Assembly (NCBI RefSeq): GCF_011075055.1
Contig: NC_058137.1
Span: 4,330,771-4,394,770, forward strand
Source of the DNA: Mangifera indica
Lineage: Eukaryota; Streptophyta; Magnoliopsida; Sapindales; Anacardiaceae
Direction: 5' to 3'
Length of the DNA: 64,000 nucleotides
Part shown: piece after piece, positions 34,513 to 46,420 of the stretch
How positions within the stretch are numbered: position 1 is the first letter of the stretch
How the letters are laid out: every line of letters starts with the position of its first letter
Notes under the pieces: generated by a model
What the model saw: the letters and a program-made list of their open reading frames with translations, nothing else
Database searches by the model: none
What the model was told of the DNA's origin: nothing
Made by a program: the position numbers and the translations under genes

Positions 34513-36728
34513 AAGGTGAATGCAAAGAAGGGCGGTTCAAATATTATCATCCACACCTTTATTATTAAGCATAGTTTTAAAAATCAAATCAAATCAAATT
34601 AGTCAATTTAACTAACCACCTGACAGTTGAAATGATTTTTATTTATTAAAAATCGTTTTCAAAGTCAATTATTTAATTAAATATAAAAAATTAATTATTT
34701 TTAATTTATTATTGAAATTTAATTTAATATTTTATTTATACATTTTAAATAAATATAATGTTAAACTTAATTTATTTTTATAAATAAATTGTTTATATTA
34801 TATATTTAATAATTAATTATATAAATTCATTTTAATATTATGGGTAAACAACTAATCCATCAATCCAATTCCCAAAAAAAAATTGAAGTAATACCTACTG
34901 ATTTTCTTCTGTCAAACTTTTAAATATTTTTAATTAAAGTATAAATTTTAAAATTTATCAGGAAATATTAAAAATTTCAAAATCATTTAATCTATAAGGA
35001 TATCTAATGATGATATACCATTAACTTTAACATAAAAGAATAAATTTAAATATCTTTTGATTTTTTATATTATTAAATAAATTTTTAATTTAATAATTAT
35101 AAAATACAAAAAAAAATAATTTAGAAATTAAAGAATACTAAAATTTTTTAATAAATTAAAAAAATTAAATCGATTTTTCTTTTTCAAAATTTTTATTTTT
35201 TCTATTTGAGTAAAATTTTTGCTAATTTAAAAAAATCAATTTACATTTATAAAAATACTTTTTTTGGTACAAAAATTTAAATCTAATTATAATTAACTGT
35301 TTAACTGATTACTTTATCTTTTTATTAGAAAATTTAAAACGTTTGTACTATAATCAATAATAATTTTGTAATAAAATTAAACGAGACAGTGACGACGATT
35401 GGCGAGAACTGCGCTGCTTGGCTACAACAAGAGCATCTTTCCACGCTGTCCACATCTTTCCCGAGATTTTGAGAGCCATTCCACCACGGCTGGCTCGTTT
35501 TCACCGTGCCCATTTATTATTTACACTTCTACTTGCCCTTTTTTTTTTGTTTTACTCTCATATTTTATTCTTTGAGTAAGTTGCAATAAGTGCTTTTAAA
35601 ATCTCATTGAATCAGTTAATTTAATCAATTAAATTATAAGTCAGTTTGAGTTTTATAATTTAATCTAATTGATATATAAGTATTAATTAGTTTAAAATTT
35701 GATTAATATGATAAATCTATTGTATTAAAAAAACTATTTAAAATTAATAAAATTAGAGTTACATAATATTGTACAGTTTTTATGTTATTAAAACTTTAAA
35801 AAATTACAATTAGTAATATATTAATTTAATTAATGATAAACAAATTTAATTAATTTTTTTATACATTTAATAAAGTGTCAATTATTTAATTAACATATTT
35901 AAAATTATATTATATATATTTTATGTTTCAAAAATGTCTTAAATGTTTTATATTATTCAAAAAATACATAATAAAGAAAAAAAATGTATGCCAAGGGTTT
36001 AATAATTAACGACGATGATTCGTCTTAACAATACATTTATCATCTAGATGAAGGGTTTCGTTTGGATTCAAAATCCAATTGAAAGGAGAGAGTTTTGAAT
36101 AGAGAGAAAGCGCTAAAGGGAGAGCTATCGCCGAGAGGGAAAAAGCGGTTGTCATTCGTTGGGAAATTTAATAGGAGAAAAATGTCATTTTTCAAAACTT
36201 AATCCTAAGAGAGAAATGTTAGTTTTCCAAACCAAGTGGAGAAAATATTATAAATTTTCAAGATTTTAGGGTTTAGGAGTAACAATTATTTATTTGATTT
36301 CAATGAAACAATTAAAAATAAAAAAAAATGTTTTAATCTCGTGATACAAAAAAAAATAATTATGCAAGTTATTATTTATAAAAAACATTTCAATGGATAT
36401 AAGATAATTTTTTTTTTTTTGAGTTTATTTTTCCTTATAAGCTTTTGAAAATTCATTCAATCTATTCTAAAATAATTAAATTACTTTAAAATAATTAAAT
36501 TTTATAAAAATGCCTTAAATTTTGATTAAATCCGATCCTATCAATTTTAATCGATTCATCTATTTTGATTTGATTTGTATAAGCCAACAAATAAATTACT
36601 TTTGAATGTTAATCGGATCAAACTTAAAATCAATTTCTAGTTTTACTAGTTAAATTGATCGATTTGATCCTATTTTTAATACAATGTTCTATTGTTTAAG
36701 ACACAAGAAGAAAAACTCAGTATATATT
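34513..36728. other. AT-rich intergenic DNA; possible fragment of a long-TIR element
   Basis: Mostly A/T homopolymers and repeat scraps, no gene. 36000-36260 is less AT-rich (GGGAGAGCTATCGCCGAGAG) and is followed by TTTCAAGATTTTAGGGTTTAG. That pattern is like the cores of the long-TIR elements, but no terminal repeats were found. Confidence 0.4.
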
Positions 36729-36736
36729 TCCTGTAT

Positions 36737-36908
36737 GAGCAATACTATGTGTACCCACTTTAGGTACATAAATATATACACACTCATATATGTCATCATA
36801 TGATTATTTATTATTTTATTCTTAATTCAAAATCATCTAATCATATGATGACACATATAAATATGTATATATTTATGTACCTAAAATAGATACACATAGT
36901 TTTATTGC
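36737..36908. mobile_element. Palindromic MITE with 8-bp target duplication (hAT-like), best copy
   Basis: 172-bp near-palindrome. The left arm GCAATACTATGTGTACCCAC and the right arm (reverse complement GCAATAAAACTATGTGTATC) both continue with TTTAGGTACATAAATATATA and TGTCATCATATGATTA. The arms are about 70 bases around an AATTCAAAAT-type centre. The element is flanked by TCCTGTAT at 36729-36736 and 36909-36916, an exact 8-base target duplication typical of hAT transposition. No coding capacity. About ten older copies in this window share its core. Confidence 0.85.
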
Positions 36909-36917
36909 TCCTGTATA

Positions 36918-37351
36918 TACTTTCATCAAACTTCCAAAAGAGAGAGCTAACGGCAACTTTATGTAAAGTTGTACGCTTTTTCTGGTTGGAGGATAAGTCT
37001 TGCTTTTTAAAATGAATTGATGGTCATTATTATTTCTTTTTGTCTAGGACAAAATTGCTGCCCATTACCTGGAAAAAAAAAAATACCACTTTACAGCTGT
37101 ATATTAAAAATATTCACACATCATTAGGAATTTCTTTTCTACCGAATCCCATTTTACCTACCTCAAACACTCATTAATTATTTTCAACAAATTATTTCCA
37201 ATCAAAAAGTAATTTAAATTGTATTTATTATAAATTAAATTCTAAATTAAAATACAGTTGGATCACACAAATATAGTTCAATTCGATCCGATTTTGTTTA
37301 AGTTTAAATTCGAGTTTATAAGGGTATCATTTTGAATAGTATGTGTTAGGG
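36918..37351. other. Intergenic DNA without a recognised gene
   Basis: AT-rich; nothing recognised. Confidence 0.35.
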
Positions 37352-38497
37352 CAAAGGACTATTTCCCACCAAATTTTAACTTATTCTAAAAAATACATAT
37401 TTCAAAAACTCAAACATCTATCAATAAGTATTTTTTGTTAGAATTTTTTTGTTAAAAATACGGATAAAATTATTATTTTACCACTAAATCATAAAACTCA
37501 AAAAATTTATATTATTTTCCTTTCTTAGTTTAGAAAACCGACAATTTTCTCACAAAAATAAGTTTTAAAAAATTTACTTTTCCCCCAATTTTAGGGTTTC
37601 ATACTTTTTAATTTTTTTCCTTTTGTAGTTGCCCTCACAAACTTTTTAAAACTTTATTTCACCCTGATTTCTAGGGTTTCATCTCTGATGGTTCAATGGA
37701 CAATGGTAGCTAGTTTCATCTCCAAAAGCATCAATGAAGGACAACAGCTAGTTTCATCTATAGAAGGGTCGACAAAGCATTTTCCAAATTTAGATGATGA
37801 AGCGTCGTCCTTCGTAGACGCTGCTAGAGATGAAACTAACCGAGGAGAAAGACAATCAGAGCTTTGAAGGTGGACCGTGATGACCACTGTCCCCAGAGAA
37901 GAAAGAAAACCCTAAGGATTTCAATAGGGAGTTACTTTTCAAAGTTGAAATTGGGGATAAAATACGAGTTTTCAAAATCTTAGAGCATGGCTGGACTCAA
38001 GTTGAACCGAGCTTGAGTTTGACTCGATTTATATATAGTAGAGCTAAAGTTTGAGTTCGAGCTCATGGAAGTTAAGCTCGAACTCAGTTTGAATTCGGCT
38101 CAGCTTGTTTCGAACTCGGATTTTTCACTATTTTGTTATTAAAACAACGTGTTTTAATACATATTAATCGAAATAATATTGTTTTGTATCAAAATTTTTA
38201 ATTGACAAAATTGATGAGTAGCTCGAGCTCGAGTGTGCTTGTATAGGGTTGGTTCGTTCGAGTCAAACTCAAACTCGAAGTCGAATACGTTTGGTTTAAA
38301 TCCAACCCTACCTTAGAGGGGAAATAAAAACAAAATTATATATTTTTTAATATTATTGATAAAACAATATATTTACCCTTATCTTTAACCTATTACTCTA
38401 ATAACAATTATCCTATTAGTAGGTGTTTAAGTTTTTGAAACATAACATATATACTTTTAAAATTGAGCTAAAATATAGATAAAAAATAGTCCTTTAG
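37352..38497. mobile_element. Long-TIR non-autonomous element with nested insertion
   Basis: The left end CAAAGGACTATTTCCCACC and the right end (reverse complement CTAAAGGACTATTTTTTATC) are inverted repeats. Similarity continues inward for about 90 bases, through TTTCAAAAACTCAAACATCT and its counterpart TTTCAAAAACTTAAACACCT. The core at 37640-37930 is less AT-rich and contains GAAACTAGC-type inverted pieces around GATGAAGCGTCGTCCTTCG. A separate hAT-like element is inserted at 37986-38310. Same family as 12549-13578, 57973-58673 and 62191-63164. Confidence 0.75.
37986..38310. mobile_element. hAT-like non-autonomous element nested in the long-TIR element
   Basis: A 325-bp element flanked by TCTTAGAG (37978-37985) and CCTTAGAG (38311-38318), matching at seven of eight positions. 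The ends CATGGCTGGACTCAAG and, reverse-complemented, TAGGGTTGGATTTAAA are imperfect inverted repeats close to the CAGGGTTGG type of hAT MITEs. Further in, both arms carry GAGTTTGACTCGA. The interior is rich in GAGCTCGAGCTCGAG-like sequence. Confidence 0.75.
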
Positions 38498-39440
38498 TTT
38501 ATATATTAAAACAATGTTTTTTTAGTCATTGTTATTAGCTTATAATATCAATCCAAATTTAAAATTAGATTTAAATTCGAATTCAAATTTAGTTATTATC
38601 AAGCAAATCGAACTCAAATAATTTTAAGTTAAGCTTAATGAGTTTGAATTAAAACTTAAGTTTCACCCAACTAATATTAAACCAATATTAAATTTTAAAA
38701 ATTTAAACTTAATTTGATTTAAATCAACTCTTTCACACAAGAGGTTGGATCCTTATTATTATTATTATTAGTAGATACAAAACGAAGCGTTGACGTTGTC
38801 ATAGTGATGTCCAATCTGAAAATATCGTACAGTTCTCTAATTATCGCGGGATAAAGGAAGATAAAAAGTGAAGGGACAAATGCAAAACGACAACGAATTA
38901 ACGACCACGCGTGCGATTAAGTCAGAGTCTTATGGTTACAGATATTGACCAGGTTTTACTTCCCTGTTTAATTCACCCTCAGCTTTTATTTTGTTTTATT
39001 TTATTTTTAGTAATTTGGTAATGCAACCAACCACCAGGCTGTCGTTTTAATTTTTAAACACATGCGATGCGTGAGTGTGTGTGCTTATTGCGTAAGAGCG
39101 TTCTGCGGCGTCGTACTGGGTTCTTTTACTGACAGGTCCATTTCACAAATCAACTTTAATTTAAAATTGGATATTACTTACAGTTTTTTTATTTAAATTT
39201 TGTTGTACTTCCTACTTAGTAGTAAGATCCTCTGTGACCCACCAGATTTCAACGATCATGGGAGTAATTTTTCCCTCTTTTCTCTTTTTCCAAACTCAAT
39301 TCATCCAAAGGCGGCAGAGTCGGCAGAGCAGACTATCAAACTTCATCCTGCCTTGAATGTTGCAGAAAGTTCGAAACTACAAAAGCTAGAAATTCTTATT
39401 ATTGCATAGGTGTTCTTTTATCAATAAAATGGAAAACAAC
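38498..39440. other. Intergenic DNA without a recognised gene
   Basis: 38810-39400 is less AT-rich (CGTTCTGCGGCGTCG near 39100) and holds a 69-codon frame at 39200-39409 with no domain. Could contain old exon or promoter sequence, but nothing identifies it. Confidence 0.35.
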
Positions 39441-39444
39441 TTAT

Positions 39445-39870
39445 ATGAGTGGATATTTGATTTAAGCATTTAAAGGTTATTGTGATAATTTATTTATTTT
39501 ATTAAATAATAAAATATTTTAATAATTGTTTATTATTAATAATTATATTTTTATTTTAAATATTAAAATATTTTTTATATTTATTTATTATTTTTTAAAA
39601 TAAAAATATTTATATTTTTAATTAATATAATAAATAATATAAAAATATTTTAGAATAATTATATTTAATGATATTTAAATAAAATAGTGATTTAGTATTG
39701 ATACCCATAATAACAAATAATTTATTATTCTTTTATGATATTTAATTAAATATAATAATTATTTATATCTATTAATTTTTATTAAATATTATAATAATAA
39801 TAATAAACATAATAATAATCTTAAGTAATTAATTAGTATAAAATTACTAAAATATATGTATTTTAACATA
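39445..39870 (-). mobile_element. Diverged reverse-oriented copy of the 480-bp Tourist-like MITE
   Basis: Carries TTTTAATTAATATAATAAAT, AATAATTATATTTAATGATATTTAAATAAAAT and ATAATAATTATTTATATCTATTA in the order expected for the reverse complement of 21807-22286. Heavily A/T-mutated; ends uncertain. Confidence 0.5.
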
Positions 39871-41505
39871 AAATTTATTAAAAGAAAAAATTTTAAATAA
39901 TAAAATAATATCGCATGCAAGATTTTATTATTTTTTAAAGAAACAAAAAGAGTAAAAGATTACCAAGTACTGCAAAAAAGATTTGAAAGTGAATGACTGT
40001 ATTTACAATTTCATGTATCTGGAAACTTTATCTTCCACGTGCATAAAAGTCCCTTCATTTGGCAAATTCAACACGAAATTTAACAATTAATTAAAATTAC
40101 CAACATGGGTAATTGTAAAAAGCCAAGAAAAAAACGCAGTGCATGGCATGCTTACTTTTACCAGGCTCAAGAATCCTAAAAACGACAGCGGAAATGCCCA
40201 TAAATCAATGTAAATAACTGTTGGTTCTCTGAAAATCCGTTGTCGTTTTATATCTTATTTTTATATTTCCACATGTCGGGAGTAAGGTCAAGCTTATTCA
40301 TTCATATTGAATAAATAAACATGTAAATTGGCAGAGTGGTCTCTTAGACTCTTCATAATGTTCTAATAAATTACCTATTTTTAAATATATTGAGAATCTT
40401 CGGCAGCATGGACTTGCGTTTTTGTTTTTGTTTGATACATTTATATTTAATTAGTTTATCCCCCACCAACTATATTCTTTTGGCTAAATGGGAGAGAATT
40501 GGATCAAGCTTGTAATCTTTCAACTCAATCGTTAAATTTAAAATAAAAACATTGAAATTTCGGTAATCCAAATTAGTTTTTATTTATATAATTTTATGAC
40601 CTTTTTCTACTTATAAAAAATAAAAAGTTTAAATTTATTTAAAAAAAAAAAAAAAAACACAATTCTAAGAAAGTTGTAGAACATGCATGCACTTAACTTA
40701 ATTTCCTTCTTTAGCAATTTTAAAATTAAATCTTCTCATTACTTTTCCTTGATAAAGGCTAATGCCATTGCTACCAATGATGAGCCACGTAGTCCTTCCT
40801 CTCAATTTATTACTACAAATAGAGCTGCAAGCTTTTCAATATAACCTATAAGTATAATATCCTTGTATTTATTTTTAAATTTTCTTTTAAAGAAAGTTGC
40901 TCAATAATGTTGGTTCATCATAACACATATATAAATGTTCTCTTTTATTTTAATAAGAGATAAAATAAGAGATAATGTGTATGTAATCATCCCATATGAT
41001 GGATGTCTCGAAAATCATTATATTAGAATTTGATAATTAGTAATCATAAGTTACATATATGGTAAAATATAGTATATTATAAACGTTCTCCTAAGTGGGT
41101 CACTAATAAGAAATTAATATCTTTAATAAATTTTCTAATTATGTTATCTTCCTATGATGATAGATCCATCTTTGCCTTTGGTAAAATTGCTGCAAAATTA
41201 ATTAAGAAATTCGTTCAAAATGTATCAAATTACTTTTTTGAGATTAAAATACCCGTCGACATCTTCAATATGTTATATATTTTTGGTTTTGAATTGCTGG
41301 CTGGTGATAGTGGGGATAGAGGCAGGCAGGATGGCAATCTTTTTAATAATACCAAAGTTAACTTAATCCTCGTTTTAAATGAGGAGCCATGTGGGAACTA
41401 TAAGTGATTTAATGAGCTGTGTTATCCATAAGAAAGTGGTCAGTTTTTAAATTTTGTGCTAAAAAGGTCATTTTCTTTATCCACTAATGTTGGATTATTC
41501 TCACA
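39870..41505. other. Intergenic DNA without a recognised gene
   Basis: An 88-codon frame at 41141-41407 shows no domain. An A-run lies near 40640. No gene called. Confidence 0.4.
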
Positions 41506-41509
41506 CTCC

Positions 41510-41815
41510 ATAATTTATATTATTCTGATTCCGTAAGTATTTAAAAATTATCAAAGTAATCTTGATTTTATTATAATTATATTATTATTTATTAATTTTT
41601 TGAGATAAAAATAATTGTATTCAAGAGTATTTAAATAAAATAATTTACTAGTATTCTTTTATTATCTTTAACCAAACACAATAATTAAATATTTATACCT
41701 ATCAAATTTTATTAAATATATTAATAATTTATACATAGTAATCTTTTAAATAATCTATCTTCAAAGTAATCTCCTTATTTTAATAATAAAACATTACTCA
41801 AATCAAATACCCCCT
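41510..41815 (-). mobile_element. Shortened reverse-oriented copy of the Tourist-like MITE
   Basis: Contains AGTAATCTTGATTTTATTAT, TTATTAATTTTTTGAGATAA, GAGTATTTAAATAAAATAAT and CTTTAACCAAACACAATAAT, then ends in TCAAATACCCCCTTAA. This is the reverse complement of the left two thirds of the 21807-22286 copy. The other part is missing. Confidence 0.6.
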
Positions 41816-41849
41816 TAAAGTAAGATTTTTTTCTTTTAAATAGTATTAT

Positions 41850-41975
41850 GAGCACAATTTTATATACAAACAATGATATATCATCATATGATTTGATAAT
41901 TAAAAATTAAGGATAAAAAAATATCTAATTATATAATAATACATCATTATTTATACATAATTTTATTATTTTCTA
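41850..41975. mobile_element. Copy of the palindromic AT-rich MITE family
   Basis: Core TATCATCATATGATTTGATA, AATTAAAAATTAAGGATAAA and TAATTATATAATAATACATC; outer part ends CATAATTTTATTATTTTC. Sits directly beside the preceding MITE. Confidence 0.5.
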
Positions 41976-41979
41976 TTTG

Positions 41980-43505
41980 TTAATAGATTAATATTGTTAA
42001 CATTAGGCTTGACATACCTTTTTGTTAGTTGAAATGTAAAAGTTATCATGGACGAAAATATAATTATATATTAAATTATTTAAAAATTAATTAAAAAAAT
42101 AAGAAGTTAAGAAAACTACATACAACATTAAACAAATTATGTTGACATGACAGCATGGGCTTATGGTGATAATTAAATAGCTCATGATCAAAATAGCCTT
42201 AAAATATTAGATGAAATAAATACACCAAATCATCTATTTATATGTCTATTAAATATATGTTACATGGATGGTGCTAGCATTTGATGAAATGGGAAGTATA
42301 ACTTCTAACCAAATATTCTATAGTTTATGTTTAGCTTGGGATTGTTGTAACTTATCCATTTAATTATTTATTGGTCAATTTTAAAAATAATTAACTTGTG
42401 CAAGCTCTTTAACCAAATCGCCCATATGGCCGAAAGACTTACTCCCATCCAAGGTTTATTGAATCTTTAAACTGATATCTGCTAAATATTAAAAATTTAA
42501 ACTTCTATTAATAAAATTAGTTAATTCAAAAGATAAATCATCATTTAATAGTAATATATTAAAACAAATAAAAATATATTCATTTTCTTCATTAATTTAT
42601 AAAATTAATAATTTTTTTCAGAATGAAATTTTAAAATCTTTTTTTTTCAATTAAGTTTTCATTTATCCAACATCCAACCTTCTCTCGTGACAATCCTTTC
42701 TATGATGTCTTCTTTTAGGTGTATCGCAAAACTCATTGTTAAAATACCATATATTTATTATATGTCTATTCACCTCTCAACAAAGTTACCCATAATACCC
42801 TTATAATTGTATTTAATTTAGTTCAGTCACATTTATCCTACGTTTACAAGATAAAATTAAAAAAAAAAAAAGGAAGAAGTTAAAACTTATCCAAATCACT
42901 TACTAGATTTTGGTAGGACAAATATTACTATTTTTATTGCATTTTCTTTCACATTATTATTACACAACACAAGACAAGAACACTATCTAACCAACATTAA
43001 CATCTACAAAATCCACATGGGCCCAAATTTTTTCAAACTTTAACTTTAAAGACAATTAGAGGGCAGTCAGTACCTCTGAATGCACCGTCATTCGGTGCAT
43101 CTGCCTAAAGTATTAATTACCATCATTTCTTTAGTCAAATCACACACGTGTTGATAAATTTTTCTATCCACGTTCCATTCTCAGTGACTGTCGGATTTTT
43201 GTCTGTCACCTGTGGTGGACTTGATTTTCCACGATTACCCCTCAGGTAAAAAAGGGTCAAAAAAGGACAAATTCCCCGTCTGATGTGGCAGTCTCTAGTC
43301 TTTACATAGGATTCTAGCTTCTACCTATTTTTTAATTTTTAAATAATATTTTTGGACTGATTCGTAATAAAATCAACGGCAAGGCTGCATTTGTCATGCT
43401 GTGGTGTAATATTCAATATAATAATTCATTGGATTTTAATCTATAAATTCTTGAAGACATTATGAAATTTTCTTCCATCAAAACATTCAACTGCCTTTTA
43501 CGTTC
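41980..43505. other. Intergenic DNA without a recognised gene
   Basis: 42425-42480 (GACTTACTCCCATCCAAGGTTT) resembles the end of a long-TIR element, but no partner end was found. 43010-43320 is less AT-rich and includes an 8-bp-arm hairpin at 43080-43100. No gene seen. Confidence 0.4.
43080..43100. repeat. Small perfect hairpin
   Basis: ATGCACCG (43080-43087), loop TCATT, CGGTGCAT (43093-43100). It stands out in G+C from its neighbourhood. No known function; too short to call an RNA gene. Confidence 0.5.
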
Positions 43506-43507
43506 TT

Positions 43508-43970
43508 CTTAAGGACTATTTGGCTAATGGTAACGGAAAAATACTTTCTTAATTTATTTTTTAATATTGGTATTATTTTATTTTATTTATAAATTATATT
43601 TTATTATCAATGATAATATGATAAATAATATAAAAATAATCTGATTATCAATTTTATATTAGATATTAAATTATTATCAAAATAATTTAAATTTTATTAT
43701 AATCATATTATTTTTTATTAATTTTTCAAATAAAAATACTATCACTTTCAATTGATCTTTTATTGTAATATAAAAATATTTCAAAATACTTATAAGTAAA
43801 GGTGTTTAAATAAAATAATATTTTTTAATTATATTTAATTAAATATAATAATTTTTTATATTTATTAATTATTATTATTAAATATAATAATAATTTATAA
43901 TCAATAATTTTTTAAATAATTTTTTTGTAATAATTTTTTATTTTTATTAACCATACCCGATAATTATATA
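43508..43970 (-). mobile_element. Diverged reverse-oriented copy of the Tourist-like MITE
   Basis: Starts GGACTATTTGGCTAATGGTA and contains AAATTTTATTATAATCATAT, TTATTAATTTTTCAAATAAA and GGTGTTTAAATAAAATAATA, then TTATTAACCATACCCGA. This is the block order of the reverse complement of 21807-22286, with a roughly 40-base extra piece in the middle. Confidence 0.55.
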
Positions 43971-45600
43971 TTGTTCATAATTTAAAATGTTTGCATTTTG
44001 GAATTAAAAAAAATTATGAAGGGCTTTTATAGGAGCCTTAGGTCAGAAGGCATAGGTAAACTACCAACATTGACCAGAGGGATGACAAAAAGAAAGGCAT
44101 TAACATTTTGTCGTTTCTCTTGCATTAACATTTTTTTAAAACTTTTTGTCCGATTTTGACATTAAAAAAACGACACAAACTCATATGCAAGCCCTGAATA
44201 TTATTATTAAAAACAAAAGTGTCTCTTCCACGATAGACAAACAAATCCTTCACATTTGATGAAAACGACAAGCCCCATTCTCCCTCTCCCTCTTGAGGAG
44301 ATCGAGTTCTCTTCATCTAGTCATGAGGTGGGTTCATGAAAATATATAGATATGATATCAATGAAGACCTAACATGGAAATGGCTTCACAGATTCTGCTT
44401 ACGACGAAGAAATATGCAAGTTAATGATATGATCAAGGAACATACATGGATCAATTTTATGTGTAAGATTTGACTATTTGAGTTATGGGACATTGATTAT
44501 TAGTTATGTCTTTTGCCTGTTTGTTAGGTTCATGCTCAGAATGTTCCCCCATGCTTACAATATATGAAATAAGAATAAGCCTGTCGTGCCACTCCATCCT
44601 GGAACTTTCCAATTAATCTCAATTGATTTTAGCTTATTAAATATTTAAATACGAAAGAGATGCATTGTGGAGGTTCCTTGCAAATTAAATATATATAATT
44701 GAAGTGTCTCAGCATGCAAAGTTACCATCTGTTTGTCATTTATTCGACGGTTTTTTGCTACAAATTGTAATCTTGCTGTAAGGAAATCTCAATAGAATAA
44801 ATTGTGCAAGCAAGCCATGCTTACTATATTTGAAGAAGATGCTCTTTCCTAGAGTATAAAATTGTTTTGGTTGGGAATTGTGAGGCAATAAGAAACAGAC
44901 ATGTTTAGCCACGTAAATGAGAAGGCGAATTCTAGACAAACTTTTCTAATGGAACTCTCCATCTTATTTAGCCAAAAGAAATTTACTATGTTCTCCAAAT
45001 TAGTTGCTTGAAGATTATGATATGATGTCATAATACTCTTTTAACCCTTTTAAGGATTTCTTTCTCAGGAATTAATGGAATGGTCATATTCTCCAATATT
45101 ATATATAAGTGCTTCTCAAGTCTCGATGCTTGGAGGGTGGTAGGGATTGCTCCGATTTCGAACTTGGATTTGTGAATCAAATGTTGAGGATTTTTGCTTT
45201 TGTGAGATTTCAGACAGAAGATAGATTAGCAAATAAAGCCCAAAGGGCCAAACATAAAAAGTATACAGAAGAACTATTGAATTGTACCATTTTACAAGGT
45301 CCATGCAAATAGCCCATTTTACAAATACACTATCAAGTGTTTATTAGTACAGTTTTGTAATTTCATTAAGAATGATAAACTAGAAATTTATAGTGAAATC
45401 AAACGGTTTTCATTAATAAATGTGGATGAAAAATGGGTAAATAAACTTTTCAAACTTAGAGGGTATGAAATAATTATTTGGTCTAAATATTACTCAAAAG
45501 TTAATTCCACAATATAAATGAATTTTTTTTTTTAATTCTACCATATTTAAACCCAACAACATTCATAACATGAGCATTAAAAAAATGATCGAGCAACTAT
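43971..45600. other. Intergenic DNA, possibly downstream part of a copia remnant
   Basis: Short frames only (for example 44736-44939 minus and 45109-45312 plus). The position downstream of the gag-protease remnant on the minus strand suggests decayed pol sequence, but I could not match motifs. Confidence 0.3.
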
Positions 45601-46420
45601 AGAGGATAAATCAATCATATATGAGCCATCACATAAACCCATAAGCAAAAAATTTTCAAAAAAGATGTGCTTAATTATCTCTAAAATGAAAGATGTAGCC
45701 ACGCTTAAATAGTAGGAATATAAGCATGTCCAGTGTAGTTTGGCAACTTTGCTCTACTTCAACTCTTACTTTTCATTCGATCATATTTACAATCAACTCC
45801 ATTTTAGTTGGTTTCCCGTTGCCTTGGAAATCTTGCGAGGAATTTGTAATATTAATGGTCAACCCATATCTAACCACCAGTACTAGAGTGAACATCAACA
45901 AGTTTGAATTCAAAGAGCAAAGGCTAGAGGAATTCCTTTCTTTTCTAGCCATGTTTTAAATTTCTTGCAATCCTCCCTCTTGTGCCCATATTTATGATTA
46001 AGACGACACTTCTCCTTGAGTTCACTTGATTTAGATTCATACATAGTTATAGAGTTGGCATTGGGCATTCTTCCAATATTTCTTCTCAAAGGGTTCTTGC
46101 TAGGTACTATGCTTTGAGAAGCTTTTCTTAAATTTCCGCTGTCTGAGTGACAACCGTGGCACTATGTGAGGTACAAAGACAGACATTTAAATCTCATTCA
46201 CTCTTTTGGGCATTGTAGATACTTTTAAAGCATCAAGATTAGACAGAATGTTCAACTATCTGCCACACCAGTACGCTCCTGGAAAGATCAATGTCACATC
46301 CTTCAACTTCTTGCGATAGCTAGTTAGGCATATTAACAATGAAATTTCTAATTCCATTAACGCCATCATATTGGGAGGCAGAAAATAGTCTAATGTAAGT
46401 AAATTTTTATAGCCTTATCA
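45600..46420 (-). mobile_element. Degenerate Ty1/copia gag-protease remnant
   Basis: On the minus strand, about 46005-45950 reads KCRLNHKYGHKREDCKKFK, then TWLEKKG. This is the gag zinc knuckle (CX2CX4HX4C) with the second Cys replaced by Asn. It is followed near 45880-45800 by a broken protease region (WWLDMG and, in another frame, TINITNSSQDFQ), the usual W-L-D-S-G site region. Upstream (46400-46100) is probable gag with stops. RT was not found nearby, so this is a fragment. Confidence 0.7.
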
